Under the pieces are notes generated by a model, which was given only the letters and a program-made list of their open reading frames with translations, was not told the origin of the DNA and made no database searches. From Micromonospora matsumotoense (GTDB taxonomy: Bacteria; Actinomycetota; Actinomycetes; Mycobacteriales; Micromonosporaceae), in assembly GCF_900091525.1 (NCBI RefSeq), contig NZ_FMCU01000013.1:124001-188000 (forward strand): a DNA stretch of 64,000 bases, given 5' to 3'. This document shows, one piece after another, positions 45,238 through 53,991 of this stretch. The first letter of the stretch is position 1. Each line of letters begins with the position of its first letter. Position numbers and translations under genes: made by a program.

Positions 45238-46167
45238 GTGAGCATTTTCGTCTCGGTCGCGGCGTACCGTGACCCGGAGCTGGTGCCGACCGTGCTGGAC
45301 TGCCTGGCGAAGGCCGACCGCCCGGACGAGCTGCGCGTCGTCGTCAACTGGCAGCATCTCGGCGGCGAGGACGTGTCGGCGTTGCAGGCCGATCCCCGGG
45401 TCACGGTGCTCGAGTTCGACGCCGGGCGCAGCCGTGGTGTCTGCTGGGCGCGGGCGGAGATCCAGAAGAACTACGTCGACTCCGACTGGTATCTACAGGT
45501 GGACAGCCACACCCGGTTCGCACCCGGTTGGGACTCCCGGCTGATCGCGATGGCCGAGCAGACCGGGGTGGCGAAGCCGATCCTGACCTGCTATCCCCCG
45601 ACGTACGACCCGGCGGTGGAGTTCACCGGTGGGGGCGAGCCGACCCTGATCTTCCTGAGTGGTTGGACCCATGACGGGCTACCGCAGTTCAAGCACTTCC
45701 GCATCCCCGAGTGGCAGGCGGCGACCGCGCCGATCCCGGCGCGCTTCGTGGCCGCCGGTTTCCTCTTCGCCCCGGGGTCGTTCGTCCGCGAGGTGCCCTA
45801 CGACGGCCGGATCTACTACCAGGGCGAGGAGATCAACCTCGCCAGCCGCGCATTCACCTGGGGGTACGACCTGTTCCACCCGGTGGAGGTGCTGGCCTGG
45901 CACTACTACATCCGCGAGAACCAGTTCCGGCACTGGATGGATCACCGCGTCCCCGGCAACGACTACTGGTACGACCTGGACCGGGCCGGCCGCCGCCGGG
46001 TGCTCGCCATCCTGCGGTACGCGATGGTCGGCGGGCTCGGCATCGGCCCGGTTCGCCCGATGTCTGCCTACCAGGAGTACGTCGGAGTCGACTTCACGAC
46101 CTGCACCGCGACCGCGGAGGCACAGGCCGGCACGGTTCCCCGTCCCCCCGCGCTGCTGACCGCGTGA
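45238..46167 (+). CDS. GlcNAc-type glycosyltransferase
   Basis: This 309-residue protein belongs to the GlcNAc transferase family of the GT-A type: it opens SIFVSVAAYRDPELVPTVLDC, has SRGVCWARAEIQ, and a DxD-like metal motif in YLQVDSHTRFAPGWD. The second half has HDGLPQFKHFRIPEWQ, GEEINLASRAFTWGYDLFHP and HYYIRENQF, which are typical for the family. It probably transfers GlcNAc or a related sugar from a UDP donor to a protein or small molecule. GTG 45238 has GGAGG four bases upstream. It lies behind the terminator of the giant gene, so it has its own promoter or low read-through. Whether it acts on the giant or on the peptide cluster cannot be told. Confidence 0.85.
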   Translation: MSIFVSVAAYRDPELVPTVLDCLAKADRPDELRVVVNWQHLGGEDVSALQADPRVTVLEFDAGRSRGVCWARAEIQKNYVDSDWYLQVDSHTRFAPGWDSRLIAMAEQTGVAKPILTCYPPTYDPAVEFTGGGEPTLIFLSGWTHDGLPQFKHFRIPEWQAATAPIPARFVAAGFLFAPGSFVREVPYDGRIYYQGEEINLASRAFTWGYDLFHPVEVLAWHYYIRENQFRHWMDHRVPGNDYWYDLDRAGRRRVLAILRYAMVGGLGIGPVRPMSAYQEYVGVDFTTCTATAEAQAGTVPRPPALLTA

Positions 46168-46298
46168 CCCGCCCCGGGACCGAGCCCGTCAGCCGGTACG
46201 GCCCGGTCCCCTCACTCGCATACGCACCCGACGGCGCCACCCTGGCCATCGGCGCGCGCGACGGAGTCGTCCGACGGAACGCCGTGGACGACTGGTAA
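46164..46298 (+). pseudogene. WD40-like repeat fragment
   Basis: A short frame overlapping the end of the glycosyltransferase reads VPSLAYAPDGATLAIGARDG, which is the pattern of one WD40 repeat, and stops after 45 codons. No other repeats follow. It is a relic or chance remnant of a beta-propeller protein. Confidence 0.4.
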
Positions 46299-46318
46299 CG
46301 GCCGGGCCAGGGCTCCCC

Positions 46319-46505
46319 TTGATCCGCCGCCACCGCGACGGGTCCTGGCTGTCGGTCATCGGCGGACAGCACGTCCGCGTGATCGAGGCCCGGATCAGCA
46401 TCACCACCACGACCGGCCACCACGTTGACGACTTCCGGCTGATCACCACCCTGCTCGACCGCGCCGCTACCCAGCCGCCGACCTCGTCGCCCGCCACTAC
46501 CGGCA
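46319..46505 (+). mobile_element. IS4-family transposase fragment
   Basis: The segment reads DGSWLSVIGGQHVRVIEARIS...RLITTLLD, which matches the beta-rich part of IS4-type transposases that comes just before the catalytic Glu region. In the next frame (from about 46463) RYPAADLVARHYRQ follows, as expected for that family, so a frameshift is present. No terminal repeats or catalytic DDE set were found. Its 3' end merges directly into a regulator fragment. Confidence 0.5.
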
Positions 46506-47090
46506 ACTGCTGGACGCCCGGCTGGTGGACGCGATCGGTCTCGACCGGGCCGGCCAACCACGCTTTCGGCTGCACGAGGTCACCAGGCGGTATGCCCGCG
46601 AATGCCTGGACCGGCAAATCGAGGCAACCGACTGGACGGAAGCGCTGTCTCGGGTCGCGGCCGCCTGGTTGGCCCTGGCCCGGCACGTTCAGCAGCAGCT
46701 TCGCTGCGAGCGGCTGCATCTCGACGATCCCAGCATCCCGGCGGCCCTCGACGCCCCACGGGTGGTCGATCTTGCCCGCCGCAGACCCATCGACTGGTTC
46801 GAGTCGGAACGGGAAACCCTGACATCCATCGTCGTCTCGTGCGCCAGAGCAGGGCTCGTTGGCGCGGCCCGCTGCCTGGCCGGATGGGGAGCGAACCGCT
46901 ACGCGTTGCGCGCACATCACGAGGACTGGCACCAGGCTACGCGCGCGGCGCTGGAAACCTGCCGTCGCTTCGGCAACCGGCCGGGCGAGGCGGTGATGGC
47001 ACGAAGCCTCGGCGGCTGCCTCCTGGAGACGGCCACCCCACAGGAAGCGGCGGCTGCGCTGCGGACGGCGGTCGCTTCACGGTGCGGAGC
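46506..47090 (+). pseudogene. AfsR-like regulator fragment (NB-ARC/TPR tail)
   Basis: From about 46506 the frame reads LLDARLVDAIGLDRAGQPRF, then RLHEVTRRYARECLDRQIEA, RPIDWFESERETLTSIVV and HEDWHQATRAALETCRRFG. This is the winged-helix to TPR part of AfsR-type regulators. The N-terminal DNA-binding and ATPase domains are missing and similarity ends near 47090. It is joined to the IS4 fragment upstream, so the two formed by one rearrangement. The downstream 275 bases hold no gene and contain the StrR-like site at 47142-47170. Confidence 0.6.
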
Positions 47091-47141
47091 GGGCAGTGGT
47101 GCGGGTCGGCACGGCGTGCGCTGGGCGCGCACCGGCTGGTC

Positions 47142-47170
47142 GTTCGACTGCCGACCTTTCGCGGTTGAAC
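47142..47170. promoter_or_regulatory. StrR-type operator upstream of the ammonia-lyase operon
   Basis: GTTCGACTG at 47142-47150 is followed after exactly 11 bases by CGGTTGAAC at 47162-47170. The known StrR consensus is GTTCGACTG-N11-CAGTCGAAC; the left half is exact and the right half has two changes. It lies 197 bases before the start of the ammonia-lyase gene. The StrR-like regulator is encoded at 56804-57844. Confidence 0.65.
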
Positions 47171-47366
47171 GTGCCAGGACACCGGCCGCCGCAACCACCA
47201 CCGGGCGTGCCCGCCGCCCGTCGCGCGCCCTGTTCAGCGGGCTCTTCCCGGGCATTGAGGCCCGTGTGACGATGACCAACGCAATCGGTCGACAAGCCCG
47301 TCTCGTCGGATTCCGATCGCCCGACCCCGCCACGGGCGGCCGACGCGATCAGGAAGGGGACCAACC

Positions 47367-48446
47367 GTGCCGTCCGATCAGGGGAACGGTGCCACCCGGG
47401 CCGGAACGTCGGCGCTCCGACTCATCCACCGAGACCTCGAACAGGCCCGGCGCGCTCTGACCGGAAGGGTGCGCCGGACCCCGGTCCTCCGCTCCGACCA
47501 ACTGACCGCCCGCTACGGCGTGCGACTGTGGATGAAGGCCGAGAACCTGCAGCGTGGGGGCTCCTTCAAACTGCGCGGGGCGCTGCTGGCGGTGGATCGC
47601 CTGGCCGCTCGGGGCAGTCGGGGCGTGTTGGCGCAGAGCACCGGCAATCACGCCATCGCAGTCGCCCTGGCCGCCCGCAGACACCGACTCCCCGCCGTGC
47701 TGGTCGTGCCAACGGACATCTCCGCGGTGAAGGTGCGGCGGATCCGGGAAACGGGTGCCGAGGTGATGTTCGCCGGCACGACGCTGGCGGAGCGGGTCGC
47801 CGCCGTGCTGCAGTTGCGGGACCGGCACCGCTACGACGTGGTCGACCCGTACGAGGACCCTTCGGTAGTGGTCGGCCAGGGGACCGCGACGGCTGAGCTG
47901 ATCGAACAGGTCGCCGCTGAAGGGGGACGGTTGGACGCCGTGGTGATCCCGATCGGTGGTGGAAGCGCCGTCGCCGGCGCCTGCCTGGCGGCCCATCCCC
48001 ACGGGGTGGCGGTGGTCGGTGCCGAGCCGGAGGCGGTACCAGCGTTCACCGCAGCGTTGCGCGCCGGAGAACCGGTGTCGGTCGCGGCGTCGTACACCAT
48101 CGCGGACGGGCTACGTCCCGACCGGATCGGCGACCTGCCCTTCGCGCTTGCCCAGCACGGGGTGGCCGCCGTGGTGACGGTCGACGAACCGGGCATCGTC
48201 GATGCGATGCGCGCGTTGTTCCTGCACGCCGGTCTGACTGTCGAGCCGGCCGCTGCCACGGCGCTGGCCGGCGCGGCGCAGTACGCAGCCGGCCGCGGCG
48301 TCGACGTGGGGGTGCTGCTCTCCGGTGGAAACGTCGAACCGGAGCTGCTCGCGTCGCTGCTCAGCGACACCGGCGCGGCGACTCCGGCCGACTCGCCCGC
48401 GGGCTACATTCCGTGGACGGATGTTCCGTGGGGGTCGCACTCATAG
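47367..48446 (+). CDS. PLP-dependent serine/threonine ammonia-lyase-like enzyme
   Basis: This 359-residue protein is a fold-type II PLP enzyme of the threonine dehydratase/serine racemase group. The PLP lysine is in GGSFKLRGA, the substrate loop is STGNHAIAVA, and the phosphate loop is IPIGGGSAVAG. The C-terminal ACT domain of biosynthetic threonine dehydratase is absent, so it is the short catabolic or racemase-like form. GTG 47367 has GGAAGGGG upstream. It could supply 2-oxobutyrate, or racemise or dehydrate a hydroxy amino acid for the peptide; the reaction is not determined. The ABC ATPase gene begins ten bases after its stop. Confidence 0.85.
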   Translation: MPSDQGNGATRAGTSALRLIHRDLEQARRALTGRVRRTPVLRSDQLTARYGVRLWMKAENLQRGGSFKLRGALLAVDRLAARGSRGVLAQSTGNHAIAVALAARRHRLPAVLVVPTDISAVKVRRIRETGAEVMFAGTTLAERVAAVLQLRDRHRYDVVDPYEDPSVVVGQGTATAELIEQVAAEGGRLDAVVIPIGGGSAVAGACLAAHPHGVAVVGAEPEAVPAFTAALRAGEPVSVAASYTIADGLRPDRIGDLPFALAQHGVAAVVTVDEPGIVDAMRALFLHAGLTVEPAAATALAGAAQYAAGRGVDVGVLLSGGNVEPELLASLLSDTGAATPADSPAGYIPWTDVPWGSHS

Positions 48447-48455
48447 GATGGCTAT

Positions 48456-49166
48456 ATGCCATTGGAAGGTGACGAATCAGGCCAGATCGTAAGTCTTACG
48501 GACTTGTGCAAGGAATTCCCTGATGGGACACGAGCGCTCAGCGGCGTGTCACTCCATATTCGGCCCGGCGAGGCGGTCGCGGTGATGGGGCCATCCGGTT
48601 GCGGCAAGTCGACCCTGCTCAACTTGGTGGCTGGGGTGGACCGTCCCACCTCCGGTTCCGTCGTGGTGCACGATGAGGACCTCAGCCAGTTGAACGAAAC
48701 CGGCCTCGCTCTCTTCCGGCGTCGGCGGATCGGAATGGTCTTCCAGTTCTTCAACCTGCTCGAAGATCTACCGGCGTTGGACAATGTGGCGCTGGCCGGG
48801 CAGCTCGCCGGCGTGCCTACCGCTCAGGCCCGCCAGCGCGCCCGGGAACGACTTACCGAACTCGGCGTCGGCGACCGGGCGGACGCCTACCCGGCGACGC
48901 TGAGCGGTGGGGAGCGACAGCGCGTCGCGGTGGCCCGCGCCCTGATGAACGAGCCCGCGCTCCTGCTGGCCGACGAGCCGACCGGGGCTCTCGACAGCGC
49001 CTCCGGTGCCCAGGTCGCCGACCTGCTCCTCGCGCTCAACCAGCGTGGCCAGACACTGCTGCTGGTCACCCACGACCAGATGCTCGCCGAACGGGTGGCC
49101 ACCCGCGTGGTCGAACTCGCCGACGGTGCGATCATCGGTGAACGGGTGCTGGAGCAAACGGCATGA
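48456..49166 (+). CDS. ABC transporter ATP-binding protein (LolD/MacB type)
   Basis: This 236-residue protein has Walker A GPSGCGKST (about 46-54), the Q-loop in VFQFFNLLEDL, signature LSGGERQRVAVARAL and Walker B LLLADEPTGALD, with the H-loop THDQ. It matches the lipoprotein/antibiotic MacB class that pairs with FtsX-type permeases. The stop overlaps the ATG of the permease gene (ATGA), so they form one unit. It probably exports the peptide product or confers self-protection, as similar pairs do in lipo- and glycopeptide clusters. Confidence 0.93.
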   Translation: MPLEGDESGQIVSLTDLCKEFPDGTRALSGVSLHIRPGEAVAVMGPSGCGKSTLLNLVAGVDRPTSGSVVVHDEDLSQLNETGLALFRRRRIGMVFQFFNLLEDLPALDNVALAGQLAGVPTAQARQRARERLTELGVGDRADAYPATLSGGERQRVAVARALMNEPALLLADEPTGALDSASGAQVADLLLALNQRGQTLLLVTHDQMLAERVATRVVELADGAIIGERVLEQTA

Positions 49167-51499
49167 CCGCCACCTGGCGCGCGATCCGAGCGACGGTGCG
49201 CCGCCGCCGGGTGCAGACTTTCGTGATCGGTCTGGTGGTACTGGTCTCCGCCGCCACGGCAACAGTCGCGCTGACCCTCATCAGCGCGGCATCCAGACCG
49301 TTCGACCGGAGCTTCGACGCACAACACGGCGCACACCTGGTGCTGGTGCTGGACGCCACCAAGGCCCCGGCAGTTCAGCCGCCAGTGGACCGCTCCGCTG
49401 GCGTACAGGCGGTCGCAGGTCCGTTCCCCCGGGCGGTCCTCAACCTGCCGGCTGACTCCAGCGACGCGGTCGGACTTGGCGCGCTGACCGTGGTCGGCCG
49501 AGCCGACCCGGGCGGACCGGTGGATCGTCTCGACCTGTGGGCCGGTCGGTGGGCCACCGCGCCCGGCGAGATCGTACTCAACGCCGCGCCCTCCGACGCG
49601 GAGTCCGGACCAGGCCGGCTCGGTGCGCGGATCGAGGTACCCGGGCGCTCCGCCCTGACCATCGTCGGTCGGGCGTACAGCGTGAGCCAGACCGCCGACG
49701 CCTGGGTCCCCCCCGACCAGATCGTCGCGCTCGGGCCGACCACCGCCCAGGTGCTCTATCGATTCGCCGACGCCGACACGCCTGCGGCCGTGGCGGCCCA
49801 CGCCTCGGCGGTCACCGACGGACTGCCCCAGGGTGCCCTGCTGGGCTCCCAGTCCTGGTTGACGGTCCGGCAGGCGGTCGCCGCCGGCCCCGGCGCCTAC
49901 ATCCCGTTCCTGACCACGTTCGGTCTACTCGGCCTGGCGGTGGCCATTCTTATCATCGGCAACGTCGTCAGCGGGGCCGTGGTGTCCGGCTTCCGGCACA
50001 TCGGTGTGCTGAAGGCCCTGGGGTTCACGCCGCGCCAGGTCGTGCTGGTCTACATCAGCATCGCGCTGCTCCCGGCGATGGTCGCCACCGTGCTCGGCAC
50101 TGGGCTCGGCTACCTCGTGGCACGCTCGGTACTGAGCGACGCCTTCAGCGGGTCGGGGTTCGGCGGAAACGTTGGCGTCGCCTGGTGGGTGCCGGTGGTC
50201 GTACTTGTCGCGGTGCCGGCCGTCGTGGTGGTCGCCGCCCTGGTGCCCGCCGCGCGCGCGTACCGGCTTTCCGCCGCCGAGGCGATCAGCGCAGGCAGCG
50301 CGCGGCGTGCCGGGCGCTGCCTTGGCGTACAGCGCTGGCTCAGCGGCACACGGTTGCCCCGCGCGGTGAGCCTGGGATTGGGACAGCCGTTCGCCAGGCC
50401 GGCACGGACCGCCCTGACCCTGGCCGCCGTGGTGCTCGGCGTGGCCACCGTGGTGTTCGCCGGTGGGCTGGCCGCGACCGTGTCGCGCTACGCGGAGGTC
50501 AGCGACGTCAACAACGCCGCCCCGATCGCCATGCGCCCCGGGAACCCGGCCTTCGGACAGGTCGCCCCCGAACTGGACGCCGCCCAGACCGAGGCGCTAC
50601 TGCGGGCTCTACCCGGGGTCGCGCACCTCAGCGTGAGCACGGTCGTGCCGGTGACCATTGCCGGGCAGACCCGCACGATGAGCGGCGGCTTCCTGCGCGG
50701 CGACACCGACGCCGGACTGGCGGGAATGATCGTCGAGGGCCGTTGGCTACGCGGCGAGGACGAGATCGTCGTACCGACCGCGGTGCTGAACGAGCGCGGG
50801 TTCGGCGTCGGCGAGGACGTGGCACTCCAGTTCGGCGGACGGATCCGAAAGGTGTCGATTGTCGGTGCGACGCTGTCCAGCGGAGTGGGATCGGCTGACT
50901 TCTTCGCCGGCTGGCAGACCCTCGACGCGTTGGCACCCGGGTACCAGCTCCCCAGCTCCGACCTCTTCTACCAGATCGAACAAACGCCGGGCACTGACGT
51001 GGCCGACCTGGTCCGGCGGGTCAACGCGGCCACGCCCGGCCTGTACGCCTGGGACAACCGCGGAACAAACTCCTTCAGCAGCTCGGTCTTGAGCTTGTCG
51101 ATCACGCTGTCGGTGCTGCTGGGCCTCGTCGCGGCACTCGGCGTCCTCAACACCGTCCTGCTGACCGTCCGGGAACGCCGTCGCGATCTGGGGATCCTGA
51201 AGTCGATCGGCATGCGGCCGAGCCAGGTCGTGACGATGACGGTGGTGTCGATGGCAGCGCTGGGCATCTTCGGCGGGATCCTCGGGACACCGTTGGGCGT
51301 GTTGGCCCACCGCCTGATCGTGCCGCTGACCGCCAGGGCAGCGCAGATCGACACCCCGGGGTTCCTCCTGAACGTCTGGGATGTTCCAGTCGTCCTCCTG
51401 CTGCCCCTGGCCGGGCTGGTGATCGCGACGATCGGTGCGCTGCTGCCGGCACGGTCGGCGGCCCGCCTACCGATCGGGCAGGTGTTGCGCAGTGAGTAG
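49163..51499 (+). CDS. FtsX-family ABC permease (two MacB/FtsX domains)
   Basis: The 778-residue protein has a membrane helix at about 18-42, an extracytoplasmic MacB-like domain, an FtsX block of three helices near 240-370 (FLTTFGLLGLAVAILIIGNV), a further helix near 415-440, a second extracytoplasmic domain, and a second FtsX block near 645-775 (SITLSVLLGLVAALGVLNTV). This duplicated plan is typical of non-lipoprotein MacB relatives in actinobacteria. It works with the ATPase encoded just upstream, overlapping by four bases. The gene converges with the hmo/hpgT gene across a hairpin. Confidence 0.92.
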   Translation: MTATWRAIRATVRRRRVQTFVIGLVVLVSAATATVALTLISAASRPFDRSFDAQHGAHLVLVLDATKAPAVQPPVDRSAGVQAVAGPFPRAVLNLPADSSDAVGLGALTVVGRADPGGPVDRLDLWAGRWATAPGEIVLNAAPSDAESGPGRLGARIEVPGRSALTIVGRAYSVSQTADAWVPPDQIVALGPTTAQVLYRFADADTPAAVAAHASAVTDGLPQGALLGSQSWLTVRQAVAAGPGAYIPFLTTFGLLGLAVAILIIGNVVSGAVVSGFRHIGVLKALGFTPRQVVLVYISIALLPAMVATVLGTGLGYLVARSVLSDAFSGSGFGGNVGVAWWVPVVVLVAVPAVVVVAALVPAARAYRLSAAEAISAGSARRAGRCLGVQRWLSGTRLPRAVSLGLGQPFARPARTALTLAAVVLGVATVVFAGGLAATVSRYAEVSDVNNAAPIAMRPGNPAFGQVAPELDAAQTEALLRALPGVAHLSVSTVVPVTIAGQTRTMSGGFLRGDTDAGLAGMIVEGRWLRGEDEIVVPTAVLNERGFGVGEDVALQFGGRIRKVSIVGATLSSGVGSADFFAGWQTLDALAPGYQLPSSDLFYQIEQTPGTDVADLVRRVNAATPGLYAWDNRGTNSFSSSVLSLSITLSVLLGLVAALGVLNTVLLTVRERRRDLGILKSIGMRPSQVVTMTVVSMAALGIFGGILGTPLGVLAHRLIVPLTARAAQIDTPGFLLNVWDVPVVLLLPLAGLVIATIGALLPARSAARLPIGQVLRSE

Positions 51500-51502
51500 G
51501 CC

Positions 51503-51544
51503 GACAGCCCTCCCCCCGCCGGTCAGAGCGGGGGAAGGGCTGTC
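51503..51544. terminator. Bidirectional hairpin terminator between permease and hmo-hpgT genes
   Basis: GACAGCCCTCCCCCC at 51503-51517 pairs with 51530-51544 with one mismatch. The loop holds the stop codon of the minus-strand gene. No T tract follows on either strand, so function in termination is likely but not certain. Confidence 0.65.
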
Positions 51545-53991
51545 GAGCGAGCCGGGAGGCAGCGGGCGGCTTCGGCGGTGATGAACCGCGCCAACCGGGC
51601 CACGCCCTCCTCAAGCTGTTCCGGGGAGAGGTAGCTGACCGACAACCGGATGCTGGTCTCACCGCCACCATCCGGATAGAAGTACGACATGGGCGTCCAG
51701 ATCACACCGAACTCCTCGGCGGATCGGGCAAGCGCGGCCTCGTCCGCCGGGAACGGGACCTCAAGACTGAGGAAGAACCCGCCAGCGGGCGCGTTCCACC
51801 GCACACCGAGCGACTCTCGGCGCTCGGCCGGGAACCACCTGTCGAGCAGGCTCAGCGTGCTCGCCATGGCATCGCCGTAGAACCGGGACGACTCCGTGGT
51901 GTGGGCGGTCGCGCTTCGCCCGCCCGCCAGCAGCATGCCGCCGACCACCGCCTGGCTCAGCGGTGCGGTATTCAACGTGACCATGCTCTTGATCTTGGCG
52001 ATCTCCTTGGCCAGCAGGGTGTTCTGCCCGGCGCCGTCGGTGACCGGTTGGTCGGCTACCACGAACCCGACCCGGAGCCCGGGAAAGAAGGTCTTGGAGT
52101 ACGAGCCGAGCTGCACCACGCGACGCCGATCGTCCATCCTCTTCAGGGTGGGGAGTTGACCGCCCGGGCTGACCAGCCGGTACGGGCTGTCCTCGAGAAC
52201 GAGGAAGTCGTACCGGGCGGCAAGGTCCAGCAACGCGGCCCGCGCGGCCATCGGGATGGTGTTGCCGGAGGGGTTCGAGTGGTCCGGCACCACGTAGCAG
52301 GCGCGTGGTGTACGACCCCGTGCCCGCTCGGTGCGCACCACCGCCTCCACCGTGGCCGGATCGAAGCCGGCTGGCCCTTCCGGCACCGGCACCACTGTGA
52401 CGCCCAGCAGTCGGGCCACCCCGGTGATGCCCACATAACACGGGGTGGACACAAGCAGGACGTCGTCGGGGCCGGCGATCAGCGCCCGCACGGTCAACAG
52501 CATCGCCTCTTGGGCTCCGGTGGTGACCACCACCGCGTCCGGAGACACCTCGATCCCCTCGTCCAGCCGGAGCGAGTCGGCGATCAGGTCTCGGATGATC
52601 CCGCTGGCCGGCCCGTACTGGAGAAGCTGCTCCCGGATCTGCTCGGCCGAGCTACCCCCGGCCTCCAGGTGCGCCAGGTAGCGCCGCGCGTGATCGAACA
52701 TCAGTTCCGGATCGGGAAACAGCGGGCCGAACGGGCGTCCCGGAGCGAAGGACACCGCTCGCGGGAAGTGGGTCGCCACCTCGTTCAGGAAGTTCATGGT
52801 GTCCAGCACCGGGTCGCTCAAGCTGGCATGCAGGTCCTGCCTCAGTAGCCCGACCGATGGCCTCGACGCGGCCGGCTCGTGCACCGGTTCGGTCCGAACC
52901 GGGCCGTGCGACGGCGACAGCCCTCGTTCCAATAGGAGCTGCGGACCAGCATCGGCGACCGTGGCGGTGCCGCAGAGGAGCATCGCGTCGAGCATCTCGT
53001 CCACCAGTATGTCCAGTACCTGCTGGACGCCCTCCTGGTTTCCGACCGCTAGGCCGTGCAGCACCGGACGGCCCACCAGCACGGCGTCCGCTCCCAGCGC
53101 GAGCGAGATCAGGATGTCGATACCGCGGCGTACACCACCGTCGAGCAGCACCGGCACGGCACCGGCGACCTCGGCGGCGATGGCGGGCAGGACGTCGACG
53201 GTGGCTGGCACACCGTCGAGCTGCCGACCACCGTGGTTGGACACCAGCAGACCGCTCACCCCGACGTCGACTGCCCGCCGGGCGTCCGCCGGGTGCAGGA
53301 TGCCCTTCAACAGGATCGGCAGTGGGCTGATCGAGCGCAGCCAACCCACCACCGACCAGTCCAGCCCCGCGTCGAACTCGTCCAGCGCGTGGTCACTGGG
53401 CGAACGCCCGTCGGTGCCCGCGATGTTGGCTGCGGACACCCCGATCGGCAACCGGAATCCGTTGCGGATGTCCCGCTGCCGACGCCCCAGCCGGGGCGCG
53501 TCGACCGTGAGCACCAAGGCGTCGAAACCGGCCTGCACGGCCCGCTCGATCAGCCGACGGGTGGTCGAGCGGTCCCGGAAGCAGTAGACCTGCAACCAGA
53601 GCGGCGCGCTGGCGGCCTTGGCGATGTCCTCGAACGAGCGCCCGGCAAACGTGCTCACCACGAACGGTAACCCCGCTGACCCGGCAGCAGCAGCCGTAGC
53701 CACCTCACCGTCGGGGTTCACCAGAGTGTGGTACGCGGTGGGCGCGATGCCCAGCGGCGCGGCCCAGGTACGCCCGAGCACGCGGGTTTCCGCAGCGGGC
53801 CGAGCGGACCCGGTCAGCACCCGGGGTACGAGGTGCAGCCGGTCGAAGGCCGCCCGATTCGCCGCGAGGGTACGCTCGTCCCCCGCAGCGCCGGCGATGA
53901 AGTCCCAGACCCCGGGCTCCAGTCGCTGCTGGGCGAGGCGGGCGAAGTCGGCCAGATCGACGACATCACCTGGAGCTTGCGCCTCGGTCAC
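51523..53991 (-). CDS. hmo-hpgT: Fused hydroxymandelate oxidase and hydroxyphenylglycine aminotransferase
   Basis: This 822-residue protein joins two enzymes. Residues 1-360 are an FMN alpha-hydroxy acid oxidase (4-hydroxymandelate to 4-hydroxybenzoylformate): PLGIAPTAYHTL, SNHGGRQLDG with the catalytic histidine at 253, and GADAVLVGRPVLHG. Residues 390-822 are a class I PLP aminotransferase with DHSNPSGNTIP, LVLEDSPY and the PLP lysine in SYSKTFFPG at 633; it would turn 4-hydroxybenzoylformate into 4-hydroxyphenylglycine. In many clusters the two are separate genes; here the order is Hmo then HpgT. The ATG overlaps the hmaS stop by four bases. No frameshift or stop interrupts the junction near residue 365-385, so the fusion looks real. 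Confidence 0.93.
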   Translation of the reverse strand: MTEAQAPGDVVDLADFARLAQQRLEPGVWDFIAGAAGDERTLAANRAAFDRLHLVPRVLTGSARPAAETRVLGRTWAAPLGIAPTAYHTLVNPDGEVATAAAAGSAGLPFVVSTFAGRSFEDIAKAASAPLWLQVYCFRDRSTTRRLIERAVQAGFDALVLTVDAPRLGRRQRDIRNGFRLPIGVSAANIAGTDGRSPSDHALDEFDAGLDWSVVGWLRSISPLPILLKGILHPADARRAVDVGVSGLLVSNHGGRQLDGVPATVDVLPAIAAEVAGAVPVLLDGGVRRGIDILISLALGADAVLVGRPVLHGLAVGNQEGVQQVLDILVDEMLDAMLLCGTATVADAGPQLLLERGLSPSHGPVRTEPVHEPAASRPSVGLLRQDLHASLSDPVLDTMNFLNEVATHFPRAVSFAPGRPFGPLFPDPELMFDHARRYLAHLEAGGSSAEQIREQLLQYGPASGIIRDLIADSLRLDEGIEVSPDAVVVTTGAQEAMLLTVRALIAGPDDVLLVSTPCYVGITGVARLLGVTVVPVPEGPAGFDPATVEAVVRTERARGRTPRACYVVPDHSNPSGNTIPMAARAALLDLAARYDFLVLEDSPYRLVSPGGQLPTLKRMDDRRRVVQLGSYSKTFFPGLRVGFVVADQPVTDGAGQNTLLAKEIAKIKSMVTLNTAPLSQAVVGGMLLAGGRSATAHTTESSRFYGDAMASTLSLLDRWFPAERRESLGVRWNAPAGGFFLSLEVPFPADEAALARSAEEFGVIWTPMSYFYPDGGGETSIRLSVSYLSPEQLEEGVARLARFITAEAARCLPARSTALPPL

